Source of the DNA: Thermophagus sp052400625
GTDB lineage: Bacteria > Bacteroidota > Bacteroidia > Bacteroidales > Marinilabiliaceae
DNA: 64,000 nucleotides
Direction: 5' to 3' (one strand)
Assembly: GCA_052400625.1 (NCBI GenBank)
Contig: JBQTGH010000006.1
Under the pieces are notes generated by a model. It had not been told where the DNA came from, did no database searches, and was given only the letters and a program-made list of their open reading frames with translations. A program made the position numbers and the translations under genes. Below are positions 45,913 through 54,189 of this stretch, one piece after another. Every line of letters starts with the position of its first letter. The first letter of the stretch is position 1.

Positions 45913-46824
45913 TTAAACTTCCAGTGCACCAATTAAGTCACTAATCCTATTAATGTTATGTCGAATTAAATAATCCTCCAATCCATCAATAATCAGTTGA
46001 GAAATACGAGGGTCCACAAAATTCGCTGTCCCTACTTGTATTGCAGAAGCCCCAGCCAAAAGAAATTCAATAGCATCTTGTGCAGAGGAGATTCCCCCTA
46101 AACCAACAACCGGGATATTCACTGCTTTAGACACCTGCCAAACCATTCGTAAAGCAATCGGCTTAATACAAGGCCCCGACAAACCGCCTGTAACAGTCGA
46201 CAATAGAGGACGTCTGGTTTCCGCATCAATAGCCATTCCTAACACAGTATTAATGAGAGACACAGAGTCGGCCCCAGCCTCTTCCACCTCCTTGGCAATC
46301 TCCGCAATATCCGTTACATTTGGCGACAACTTAACCATTAAATGTCGTGGAAACACTTCACGAACTGCTCTGGTAACCTCCCTAGCCGAAGCACAACTGG
46401 TTCCAAAAGTCATCCCCCCTTCTTTTACATTAGGACAGGAAATATTCAATTCAATACCAGGAATTCCCTTTACTTCCGCCAATTTAGATGCCGTCTCCAC
46501 ATATTCTTCCACAGTAGAACCAGAGACATTTACCAAGACATGTGTTTTAAAAGAAGAAATTTTCGGCCAAATCTGATCAATAAACACATCCACCCCTTTG
46601 TTCTGCAAACCAACTGCATTAAGCATCCCATGCGGTGTTTCAGCCATACGGGGATAAGGATTCCCTTCCCGGTGTTGCCCGGTTGTACCTTTAACCACAA
46701 TACCACCTAAACCATTCACATCGATAAAATCCTGATATTCCAATCCATATCCAAAGGTACCGGAAGCAGTCATCACAGGATTTTTCAGTTGCAAATCACC
46801 AATATTAATCGATAAATCTACCAT
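45913..46824 (-). CDS. pyrD: Dihydroorotate dehydrogenase B, catalytic subunit
   Basis: 303 residues, class 1B. FMN-barrel marks are L-K-N-P-V-M-T-A-S-G-T-F-G-Y-G, N-I-S-C-P-N (the catalytic Cys lies later at T-F-G-T-S-C-A), L-M-V-K-L-S-P-N-V, and G-L-G-G-I near 245. It oxidises dihydroorotate to orotate. Its start overlaps the end of pyrK by 7 bases, and PyrK supplies the NAD+-linked electron exit. Confidence 0.95.
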   Translation of the reverse strand: MVDLSINIGDLQLKNPVMTASGTFGYGLEYQDFIDVNGLGGIVVKGTTGQHREGNPYPRMAETPHGMLNAVGLQNKGVDVFIDQIWPKISSFKTHVLVNVSGSTVEEYVETASKLAEVKGIPGIELNISCPNVKEGGMTFGTSCASAREVTRAVREVFPRHLMVKLSPNVTDIAEIAKEVEEAGADSVSLINTVLGMAIDAETRRPLLSTVTGGLSGPCIKPIALRMVWQVSKAVNIPVVGLGGISSAQDAIEFLLAGASAIQVGTANFVDPRISQLIIDGLEDYLIRHNINRISDLIGALEV

Positions 46825-47597
46825 TTCAAATAATTAGCATTAAAAACAGGTCCTTCTGTACATGTACACTTATTCCCATCAACAGTAGGTGCTACACAGC
46901 AAAGACAAGCACCAATACCGCAAGCCATCATATTTTCGAGCGAGACCTCACACACAATTTCTCTATCCTTAGCATATCTAGCCAGCACTTTCATCATCGG
47001 CTCCGGTCCACATGTATATATCCAATCAAAATCGGGTTCAAAAGTTTTCATCACCGGATGGTGAATAACATACCCTTTGGTCCCCTCAGAACCATCTTCC
47101 GTAGTAACATAAACCTCACCAAGTCTGCGGTAAGCATCCAATTCAACTAATTGATCAGAAGATCGGGCCCCAATTAAAAACCTCGGATTAATACCATTTT
47201 CCATTAAGTAACGCCCCAAAAAGAGAAGAGGCGCCACACCACATCCTCCTCCAATGAGTAACACATTTGGGGAAGAAGGCAACGAATAATGGTTCCCAAG
47301 CGGAAAGATCAAATTAACTTTTTCTCCAGTTTTCAATGAAGATAGGCGACGTGTTCCTTCACCAACCTCCTGAATTAATAGTTTTAGCGAATTATTGTCG
47401 TAATCCACATCGTGAATAGACAAAGGCCTTCGAAGATAGGTACCAGACGCTCCCTCCACCTTTACTTCCACAAACTGTCCAGGGAACATTCGAGGCAGTC
47501 TGCCTGGATGCCTCAGTGTAAGGATAACAAATTCGCTGGTTTGGCGTTGATTCTCTATTACCACAAAATCCTCTATAAATTTCTTTTGTTTACACAT
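46818..47597 (-). CDS. pyrK: Dihydroorotate dehydrogenase B, electron-transfer subunit
   Basis: 259 residues. FAD-binding R-R-P-L-S-I (about 57-62), an NAD-binding G-G-G-C-G-V-A-P-L, the C-G-P-E-P-M segment, and a C-terminal [2Fe-2S] site C226-G-I-G-A-C231-L-C-C234 with a fourth Cys at about 246. It passes electrons from PyrD's FMN to NAD+. Cotranscribed with pyrD. Confidence 0.95.
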   Translation of the reverse strand: MCKQKKFIEDFVVIENQRQTSEFVILTLRHPGRLPRMFPGQFVEVKVEGASGTYLRRPLSIHDVDYDNNSLKLLIQEVGEGTRRLSSLKTGEKVNLIFPLGNHYSLPSSPNVLLIGGGCGVAPLLFLGRYLMENGINPRFLIGARSSDQLVELDAYRRLGEVYVTTEDGSEGTKGYVIHHPVMKTFEPDFDWIYTCGPEPMMKVLARYAKDREIVCEVSLENMMACGIGACLCCVAPTVDGNKCTCTEGPVFNANYLKW

Positions 47598-47844
47598 TTA
47601 CACCACAATTGATAGTTTACAAAAGTAAACTTGATAAAATTTCAAAAAGTAACATGCACAATGATGCAAATATAGAAAACCTGAAGAATATATAAAGCCA
47701 AAAGAGCGAGGAAAGAACAAAGAAACGAATGAAGTCTCCCTTGATATTAAAATAACCTATAAATACATCTATCGATCCATCCTAACTCAAAATTAATCCG
47801 GGGAGAAAATCCTGAGTTTCTAAAGCGCCTCAGTTCTCCCAATA

Positions 47845-48327
47845 TCAGGCAGGGCGAAAAACCTCAAAAGTATTGTCATCATAAAACAAAATGGTTTTAA
47901 CAATCCTTTTTGAGTTTGTTTTCCCACCGGAATCAGTCGTAGTACTCCCATAAGATCCCTCTTGATGCTTATTTGGATCTCCCGGTGGAGGCGACACCAC
48001 TTTTTTCCGAAAATAAGGTGCACGTTCTTCCTCTTTAGCTTCTTTCTTCTCAGGGAAAAGGATTTTACCGGAAAAATTCATATTATCCGCCCCAGCTACA
48101 GACTTTGCAGAGCCGGACGAACGTTTATAAGCTCCCTTCCCTGAGATTAACCAGTCCGGATTGATATGTTCAAAATTGGCCAAAATCTTCTGTAAAAAAT
48201 CGAGACTAGGGTTATTTCTACCCGATAAGATATGGCTAACACTGGATCGCTGTACCCCAACCAATTCTGCAAATCTGGCTGGAGTAAGGTTTTCCTGTCT
48301 CAATATTTCCTGTAATCGATCTTTCAT
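47845..48327 (-). CDS. XRE-family helix-turn-helix regulator
   Basis: 160 residues from ATG 48327; the frame continues back to 48405, but the upstream 26 residues are unlike the family and M-K-D-R-L-Q-E-I-L is the normal start. A HTH_3 domain spans about 1-65, with the recognition helix in V-Q-R-S-S-V-S-H-I-L-S-G-R-N-N-P-S. The remainder is a low-complexity, Lys/Ser/Pro-rich tail with no ligand domain. Such short XRE proteins are common in Bacteroidota; target unknown. The upstream region carries repeated sites that may be its own operators. Confidence 0.82.
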   Translation of the reverse strand: MKDRLQEILRQENLTPARFAELVGVQRSSVSHILSGRNNPSLDFLQKILANFEHINPDWLISGKGAYKRSSGSAKSVAGADNMNFSGKILFPEKKEAKEEERAPYFRKKVVSPPPGDPNKHQEGSYGSTTTDSGGKTNSKRIVKTILFYDDNTFEVFRPA

Positions 48328-48362
48328 GGCAATTAAAGTAAATGACACCTGTGTAATCAAGC

Positions 48363-48419
48363 ACAAATGTAACAAAAAACCAATACAAATGTAATTTATA
48401 GGCAATTTCCATTTGTATT
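48363..48419 (-). promoter_or_regulatory. Repeated promoter boxes / candidate operators of the XRE gene
   Basis: On the minus strand TACATTTG (a TAnnTTTG -7 box) occurs twice, around 48365-48372 and 48386-48393. An inverted repeat AATACAAATG (48382-48391) and CATTTGTATT (48410-48419), spaced by 18 bases, overlaps them. A similar TTACATTTGT lies further up at 48893-48902. This could be tandem promoters or an autoregulatory operator. Confidence 0.45.
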
Positions 48420-49010
48420 AGTTAATGTAAATGTTTTAATACATATGTAAACCCCTGCCATCGATTATAGGATCTTAATATTTCACATCAAATTACTATA
48501 ACCACAAATGGATGCAATAAAAGACTATATAATGTTGAAATATAATGAATAAAGACGAATATTATCCAGCAACTATAACATTTAAAAAGGTTACCACTAT
48601 ATTGATTTCTTTCAAAATGCAATCCGTAAAGCATTTGTACACAGTTTAATTAATCGTTCAAAATTACAATTAAAGTAACTATCCAGATAAAACAGGTAAA
48701 TAATAGAATATTAGGCATATAATAATTGAGAATCACAATAAATTAATACTTTTGTATAAATATTCATCCTTTGTGCTTGTAATATTTTATTTTCACTTCA
48801 TATAAATACTGTAAAGGATTGAAATTGTGAATTATAACACATATTGTATAGCCTTTTTACAAATGATGAACCCGTTAATTAATTAGGGTTACAAATGTAA
48901 ATCAATAAAAACACCACTTGTACAGGGTCACTCCTATCCTATCCTCAACCATTCTATTTCAAAAAGACAACACTCACGTGCAAGAAAAAACCGACAAGCA
49001 AAACTCAACA
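48420..49010. other. Long AT-rich intergenic region
   Basis: About 590 bases of very high AT content upstream of the regulator. Apart from another ACAAATGTAA at 48893-48902 and several partial ATGTAA repeats, no coding frame, tRNA or stable hairpin is seen. Confidence 0.4.
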
Positions 49011-49053
49011 AAAAAAAAGGCCAAGCCTGAAAATTAACTCAGACTTGACCTTT
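49011..49053 (-). terminator. Terminator downstream of flavodoxin
   Basis: Imperfect stem between 49017-49030 and 49039-49053 (AAGG-CAAG-CTGA with TCAG-CTTG-CCTT), and on the minus strand a T run follows (A run at 49011-49018). A smaller hairpin AAAGTCC/GGACTTT lies closer to the gene at 49138-49162. Confidence 0.6.
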
Positions 49054-49216
49054 AAAAAACTACACATTCGCAAGAAAAGAAGAACTTAAACTACAAACAC
49101 TCTTTAAAAAATAAATAAAACATAATTAAGAGCGTTTAAAGTCCGAATTTAAAAGGACTTTTACGTTTGTCCATCACAAATAAAAAAGAACAAACAATAA
49201 GACGAAACCAATCTAT

Positions 49217-49729
49217 TTACTTAACCTGGAAAGCTTTTTTTAAATCTGCCACCCATTTTTCGATTCTCTCATCAGTTAACGCCGCCTGATTTTCAATATC
49301 AAGTGCCAGTCCAACAAACTGATCGCCACGTTGAGCTCTGGAAGATTCAAAATTATACCCTTCGGTAGAAGTGAAACCCACAACTTCACCACCACGCTTT
49401 TCAATAAATTCCGCCATAATTCCCAGACCATCCACAAAAAATTCAGGATATTTTTTCTGGTCACCCCCTCCAAATAGAGCAAACTTTTTGCCCTTTAAAT
49501 CATCATCTTCAATAGTCGGCAAAAATTCATCCCAGTAATACGGAAGTTCCCCATCAAACCAGGTAGGCACCGCAAAGATGAAAAAGTCAAACTTTTCCAC
49601 ATCTTGATGCGTTGCATCATCCAGATTGACCTCCTCCACATACTTTTCGCCTAGCTGTTTAATAATCTTTTTAACCTGCTGTTTGGTTTTATGCGTTTGG
49701 AAATTATAAAAAATACCTATCTTTTTCAT
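49217..49729 (-). CDS. fldA: Flavodoxin with an unusual FMN phosphate loop
   Basis: 170 residues, long-chain flavodoxin size. Core family marks are clear: V-P-T-W-F-D-G-E-L-P near 54-63, F-A-L-F-G-G-G-D-Q-K-K-Y-P, and the C-terminal F-V-G-L-A-L-D-x-E-N-Q and L-T-D-E-R-I. The phosphate loop at the N-terminus reads Y-N-F-Q-T-H-K-T instead of the typical S/T-x-T-G-N-T, losing the Gly. The product should carry electrons at low potential, but FMN binding may be altered. Probably transcribed alone. Confidence 0.88.
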   Translation of the reverse strand: MKKIGIFYNFQTHKTKQQVKKIIKQLGEKYVEEVNLDDATHQDVEKFDFFIFAVPTWFDGELPYYWDEFLPTIEDDDLKGKKFALFGGGDQKKYPEFFVDGLGIMAEFIEKRGGEVVGFTSTEGYNFESSRAQRGDQFVGLALDIENQAALTDERIEKWVADLKKAFQVK

Positions 49730-49773
49730 AGTGAAATGACGTATTAAAAATTAGTTAAACGAAGGATACCACA

Positions 49774-51825
49774 TCAAAAAGCAAGCAAATCTCGAGCCGC
49801 ATTAAGGATCTTACCCGAATTAGGTAAAATAGCCGCTTCGAGAATGCGATTAAATCCAATAGGTGTAAATTCGGCACCCACTCGTTTCACAGGCGCATCT
49901 AGTAAAGTAAAGGCCTCCTCAGCGATGACAGCCGCCAGCTCACCACCAAAGCCACCAAACACCTTATCTTCATGAACAATCAACGCTCTGGAAGTTTTTT
50001 CCAACGATTTGAAAATCGTCTCTTTATCAAGCGGTATCAAAGACCGAATATCAATAACCTCCGTCTCGATGCCATCTTCCTTACTCAGCTTTTCCGCCGC
50101 TTCAAGACACATATGAGTTGTATTACCATAAGTAATCATCGTCAGATGCTGGCCATTTCTTCTGACCCTTGCCTTTCCAAAAGGCACTTCAAAATCATCT
50201 GGCACGACGGTTGCCGCTTTCGGAGAATTATAGAGCGCTTTTGGTTCCAGAAAAAGCGTCAACCCTTCCGACCGGATCGAAGTACGCAACAACCCGGCAG
50301 CATCATCGGCAAAAGAAGGATAGACGACCCTCACACCAGGAAAAGTGGCCAAAGCCCCTTCAGTCGTTTGAGAATGATACAAACCACCACCGATATACCC
50401 ACCGGAAGCCAGCCGTATCGTAATATTAGGCGAGAATTGCCCTTTAGTTCTCCAGTATTCATGAGTTGTTTCCACATACTGTTCCATAGCAGGCCAGAAA
50501 TAATCAGCAAACTCAGCCCCCTCGACCACGATTCTGAGTTTTTTATCGAATCGGGACATTCCATTGGCAGTTCCCAGAATATAGTCCTCAGCAATAGGAG
50601 CGTTGAAAACCCTTTTCTTACCGAATTCCTGTTGCATCCCTTTAGAAACATTAAAGACCCCCCCCTTATCCTTATTGGCAATATCCTGTCCCCAGATATA
50701 GGTATCTGGATTATGTCGGAATTCCGCCTTAAGCGTTTCGTTGAGCGCCTGAATCAATTTAATAGGCTCCCCATCAGCATTATGCGTCCCATCGGGATAT
50801 TTAGAACTTTTATATGGATCCGGGATAACAAAATCATGAATTGATTCCGGTTTAGGATCGGGCGCCTTCAGGGCTTTTTTATGAGCCGCTTTAACCTCTT
50901 GAGCCACTTTTTCTTCAATTTCCTTCAACTCCTGCTCTGTAGCGCGCTCATACCTCAGCAGCATTCTTCTGTATTTCGCCAGAGGATCATATTGGGATAC
51001 ATAATGAAGTTCATTCTGGTCCCTATAAAGTTCATGTCTATCGGAATTGGAGTGGGGCCCAATTCTGACACAATTGGCATGGACGATTACTGGACTTTGC
51101 TTTTTAAAGACCCAATCAACCGCCTCCTCCATTGCATTCATGGAATCAAAAACATCCTTTCCGTTACAATAGATCACTCTGAGGTTTTTAAAACCTTCAA
51201 AGTTTCTTGCATTTTTTCGGTTCGCCGTTTGATCTTCTTTGGGAACAGAGATACCATAGCCATTATCCTGAAAGACAAAAACCACCGGTAGCATTTCACG
51301 CGAAGCACCATTAATGGCCTCATAAACATACCCTTCAGAAACAGAGCTTTCACCTTGCGAACTAAATACCACAGCGTCTTTCACATCATATGTTTTCAAA
51401 GCACGTCCCAATCCTACCGCATGAAGGGTATGGTTCCCGGTAGCAGAACTTACATTATGGATATTCCAGGAAGGTTTTGCAAAATGGTTAGACATATGAC
51501 GACCACCGCCAGCCACATCCGCGTCTTTAGAGATCCCATTATAAATGATTTCTTCGGCGGTCATACCAGCCGAGACACAAGTTTGGAGATCCCTGTAATA
51601 AGGGAATAAATGGTCTTTGTTTTTTCTGAATTTCTGACCAATTGCCAGCTGAATAGCGTCATGTCCGGCAGCCGGGGCATGATAGGACCACCCAATGGCT
51701 TGTTTTAAATAATTGGGAGCACGTTCATCCAGCGTACGCCCCAGGAATAAAAGATAATACCATTTAAGAAGCGTTTCTTTATCGGTCTTCTTAACCGAGT
51801 ATTTTTCCTGAACATTACTTTTCAT
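49774..51825 (-). CDS. 2-oxoacid dehydrogenase E1, fused alpha-beta subunits
   Basis: 683 residues. The alpha half (about 1-340) binds thiamine diphosphate through the G-R-A-L region and a D-N-G-Y-G-I-S segment. The beta half (about 350-683) has G-Q-D-I-A-N-K-D-K-G-G-V-F, E-G-A-E-F-A-D-Y and V-E-V-I-D-I-R-S-L-I-P-L-D. Substrate is not readable from sequence; branched-chain 2-oxoacids are likely because such fusions in Bacteroidota are of that type, but pyruvate is possible. The E2 gene lies 376 bases upstream in the same direction. Its leader carries copy B of the dispersed element, ending at the start codon. Confidence 0.9.
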   Translation of the reverse strand: MKSNVQEKYSVKKTDKETLLKWYYLLFLGRTLDERAPNYLKQAIGWSYHAPAAGHDAIQLAIGQKFRKNKDHLFPYYRDLQTCVSAGMTAEEIIYNGISKDADVAGGGRHMSNHFAKPSWNIHNVSSATGNHTLHAVGLGRALKTYDVKDAVVFSSQGESSVSEGYVYEAINGASREMLPVVFVFQDNGYGISVPKEDQTANRKNARNFEGFKNLRVIYCNGKDVFDSMNAMEEAVDWVFKKQSPVIVHANCVRIGPHSNSDRHELYRDQNELHYVSQYDPLAKYRRMLLRYERATEQELKEIEEKVAQEVKAAHKKALKAPDPKPESIHDFVIPDPYKSSKYPDGTHNADGEPIKLIQALNETLKAEFRHNPDTYIWGQDIANKDKGGVFNVSKGMQQEFGKKRVFNAPIAEDYILGTANGMSRFDKKLRIVVEGAEFADYFWPAMEQYVETTHEYWRTKGQFSPNITIRLASGGYIGGGLYHSQTTEGALATFPGVRVVYPSFADDAAGLLRTSIRSEGLTLFLEPKALYNSPKAATVVPDDFEVPFGKARVRRNGQHLTMITYGNTTHMCLEAAEKLSKEDGIETEVIDIRSLIPLDKETIFKSLEKTSRALIVHEDKVFGGFGGELAAVIAEEAFTLLDAPVKRVGAEFTPIGFNRILEAAILPNSGKILNAARDLLAF

Positions 51826-51926
51826 CCGTATAGAATTTATATAAGTTATTGGTCTGATGGAACTCGCATGAACCAGATTTATACATTGCCTTTGTGGCGA
51901 TCCTAAATCGTCATGCTCGTTTCATT
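51826..51926 (-). repeat. Dispersed leader element, copy B (upstream of E1)
   Basis: Minus strand: ATGAAACGAGCATG (51912-51925), hairpin CGAT-TTAGG-ATCG, linker, CATGCGAGTTCCATC (51856-51870), then a tail with AGACCAATAACTTA and TATACGG directly before the E1 ATG. The hairpin stem differs from copies A and C by a compensatory pair (A-T replaced by G-C). Confidence 0.8.
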
Positions 51927-52201
51927 CCATAAAATTTACTTTTAATTTCACCGAAAACATCTGTCGTTCAGTTAAGTTTAATAACGACCATAGGTTGTAC
52001 TCGATTTCAAACAGCAAAAGAAAGTATCGACCACCACCCAAGTACATTGTACACCCTCTTTAAAGAATTTATTTTAGCCTTACATAAATCTTGTTTAAAG
52101 ACTTGGTTTTGACAATAGAAAATTTTAAAAACGCGAATTAAACTGCACGATTAAAAAATTTCCACCAAACAAAATATTTATGGTAAAGCGATACATTCGA
52201 A
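51927..52201. other. Remainder of the E1-E2 intergenic gap
   Basis: With copy B the whole E1-E2 gap is 376 bases. The remaining 275 bases are AT-rich and show no gene, RNA or clear terminator. The gap is unusually long for genes of one complex. Confidence 0.4.
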
Positions 52202-53506
52202 TCATACCCCCCTATTAATATCTGCCTTTTCCAGATAATCGGCAATTCTGCGAAGGAACATACCTCCCAGTGCTCCATCCACAACCCGGTGGTCGTAAGA
52301 GAGCGACAAGAACATCTTGTGACGGATGGCAATAGCATCGCCTTCAGGGGTTTCAATGACAGCCGGTTTTTTCTCAATCGTGCCGGTTGCCAGAATTGCT
52401 ACCTGCGGTTGATTGATAATCGGCGTTCCGATTGTATTTTTAAAAGATCCGAAGTTGGTGATGGTAAAAGTACCTCCCTGGATATCGTCACTGGTCAATT
52501 TATTATTTCGAGCAGCATCGGCCAGACGGTTAATATCTGAGGCTAGACCCACAATATTTTTTTGATCTGCCTGTTTCACCACCGGCACAATAAGGTTGCC
52601 CGACGGCAAAGCCACCGCAATACCAATGTTCACATTTCTTCTTTTAATAATATTATAACCATCTACCGAAACATTCACACCCGGGAAATCACGAAGAGCT
52701 TTGGCCACCGCTTCAGCGAACAGAGGCATAAAAGTCAGTTTCTCTCCATACTTTTCCTGGAATTGATTTTTAACTTTATTTCTCCAAATCACCAGATTAG
52801 TAACATCTGCCTCCACCACAGAAGTAACATGAGGCGAAACCTGTTTCGACATCACCATATGATCCGCGATCAACTTTCTCATTCGATCCATTTCCACAAT
52901 CTCATCTTCAGCACTTGCAGATACTTTAGGAGCCTGTACATTCGGTGAAGGTTTAGCCAAGGCGGCAGAAGGCGCTTCTTTAGCAGTGGGTTCACCGGAC
53001 TTTTTACTACTCAGATAATTCATAATATCATCTTTGGTTACCCGACCATCCTTACCGCTTCCCGGTATGGCATCAAGTTCTTCGAAAGAAATACCCTCTT
53101 CTTTAGCAATACTTTTAACCAAAGGAGAATAGAATCGATCGCTTTGGGGAGCATCTTTCGTTTCATCCTTCACCACCTTAGGAGTATCATTTTTCGGAGC
53201 CGGCGCCTCTTTGTCGGTAGGAATCTCTTTAGGCTTTTCTTCGGCAACGTCATCACTCTCCTCACCTTCCAAAGCAACGATAGCCACGACGGTACCAACC
53301 GGAACCACATCATCAACATTAAATTTAATTTCTTTCACTGTTCCGGCCACGGGAGAAGGAATTTCAGAGTCCACCTTATCTGTCGCGATTTCAAGTAAAG
53401 GATCGTCTTCTTCAACTTTATCGCCTACTTTGACGAACCATTTAGTAATAGTAGCTTCTTCCACGCTTTCACCCATTTTGGGCATAAGTATTTCAAATGT
53501 TGACAT
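52202..53506 (-). CDS. 2-oxoacid dehydrogenase E2 (dihydrolipoamide acyltransferase)
   Basis: 434 residues. One lipoyl domain (about 1-78) with the lipoyl Lys in E-I-A-T-D-K-V, a Lys/Pro/Ala-rich hinge, an E3-binding peripheral domain (about 125-165, F-Y-S-P-L-V-K-S-I-A), a second hinge, and the catalytic core (about 200-434) ending in D-H-R-V-V-D-G. It transfers the acyl group from E1 to CoA. The G-E-S-V-E-E-A-T opening is typical of branched-chain or 2-oxoglutarate E2s. Driven by the promoter at 53542-53573. Confidence 0.92.
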   Translation of the reverse strand: MSTFEILMPKMGESVEEATITKWFVKVGDKVEEDDPLLEIATDKVDSEIPSPVAGTVKEIKFNVDDVVPVGTVVAIVALEGEESDDVAEEKPKEIPTDKEAPAPKNDTPKVVKDETKDAPQSDRFYSPLVKSIAKEEGISFEELDAIPGSGKDGRVTKDDIMNYLSSKKSGEPTAKEAPSAALAKPSPNVQAPKVSASAEDEIVEMDRMRKLIADHMVMSKQVSPHVTSVVEADVTNLVIWRNKVKNQFQEKYGEKLTFMPLFAEAVAKALRDFPGVNVSVDGYNIIKRRNVNIGIAVALPSGNLIVPVVKQADQKNIVGLASDINRLADAARNNKLTSDDIQGGTFTITNFGSFKNTIGTPIINQPQVAILATGTIEKKPAVIETPEGDAIAIRHKMFLSLSYDHRVVDGALGGMFLRRIADYLEKADINRGV

Positions 53507-53541
53507 ATCAATAGAGTTTAATTTTTGTAATATGCAAGTGA

Positions 53542-53573
53542 CAAAAATAGAGATTTAATCTATTTAAAACAAA
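53542..53573 (-). promoter_or_regulatory. Promoter of the E2 gene
   Basis: Minus strand: TTTG (53570-53573), exactly 20 bases, then TATTTTTG (53542-53549), an exact match to the Bacteroidota TTTG/TAnnTTTG promoter, 35 bases before the start codon. This is the best promoter match in the window. Confidence 0.85.
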
Positions 53574-54000
53574 TCCAAATAAGAATAAGTTGTTGTTGTT
53601 CATTTGTTTTTCATCAAAACCACTGTTTGGCCTATTTTGTTCAACCATTTGAATCATTTTATGGAACGGCCATAAATAAAAAAAAAGCCCATCTGAAAGC
53701 ATTAATGCTGTAGTCCAATGAAATGCCACCTTTAACCCATAGCCGAAACCTTAAAAATGGATCGTCCGGGCAAGAAAAAAAGATCGGACAAAAAAACGGA
53801 AGACAAAAAACTTGGTAGAACTCCTCAAAAAGAAAATCGCAAATCAGGAAGAGATAAAAGAGTCTAACTCACAGCATCAATAAAAAATAAATACCCCGGA
53901 GGCAAAGCAGTATAGAAAAAATGCAGGTGACATGAGGACAAGAAAATGAAATTTTTCTTATTTTTGCAACCACACAAAAAAGAAGTTCAAAATATTATTA
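53574..54000 (+). promoter_or_regulatory. Gap with -7 box of tRNA-Gly(CCC)
   Basis: About 430 bases with no gene. TATTTTTG at 53959-53966, 35 bases before the tRNA, is an exact -7 box; no clear TTTG is found at the expected distance upstream. The rest is A/T-rich and featureless. Confidence 0.5.
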
Positions 54001-54072
54001 GCGGAAATAGCTCAGTGGTAGAGCATCAGCTTCCCAAGCTGAGGGTCGCGGGTTCGACTCCCGTTTTCCGCT
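54001..54072 (+). tRNA. tRNA-Gly(CCC)
   Basis: Complete cloverleaf: acceptor GCGGAAA/TTTCCGC, anticodon stem TCAGC/GCTGA, loop TTCCCAA with CCC at 54033-54035, and T arm GGGTTCGACTCCC. Discriminator T, CCA not encoded. The acceptor and T arm are nearly identical to tRNA-Gly(GCC) at 62332. Confidence 0.95.
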
Positions 54073-54078
54073 CAAAAA

Positions 54079-54113
54079 AAAGGCTGTCGCAAATATTGCG
54101 GGCAGCCTTTTTT
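54079..54113 (+). terminator. Terminator of tRNA-Gly(CCC)
   Basis: AAAGGCTG paired with CAGCCTTT, inner TCGCAA/TTGCG, followed by a T run. Directly after the tRNA. Confidence 0.85.
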
Positions 54114-54189
54114 AATAGTATCTCTACCTGAAATAAACATCAAAATATTGATTTGCCACAAAAAACGGCCAAATCCGGCAGCCCTTTTG

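Noticed and set aside
49972..50844. 290-codon rightward frame
   Set aside because: It is the antisense of the E1 gene, has no recognisable domain, and E1 is unmistakable.
53946..54131. Short frame across tRNA-Gly(CCC)
   Set aside because: It translates the tRNA itself; the G-N-S-S-V-V-E-H stretch is the usual artefact of a tRNA sequence.
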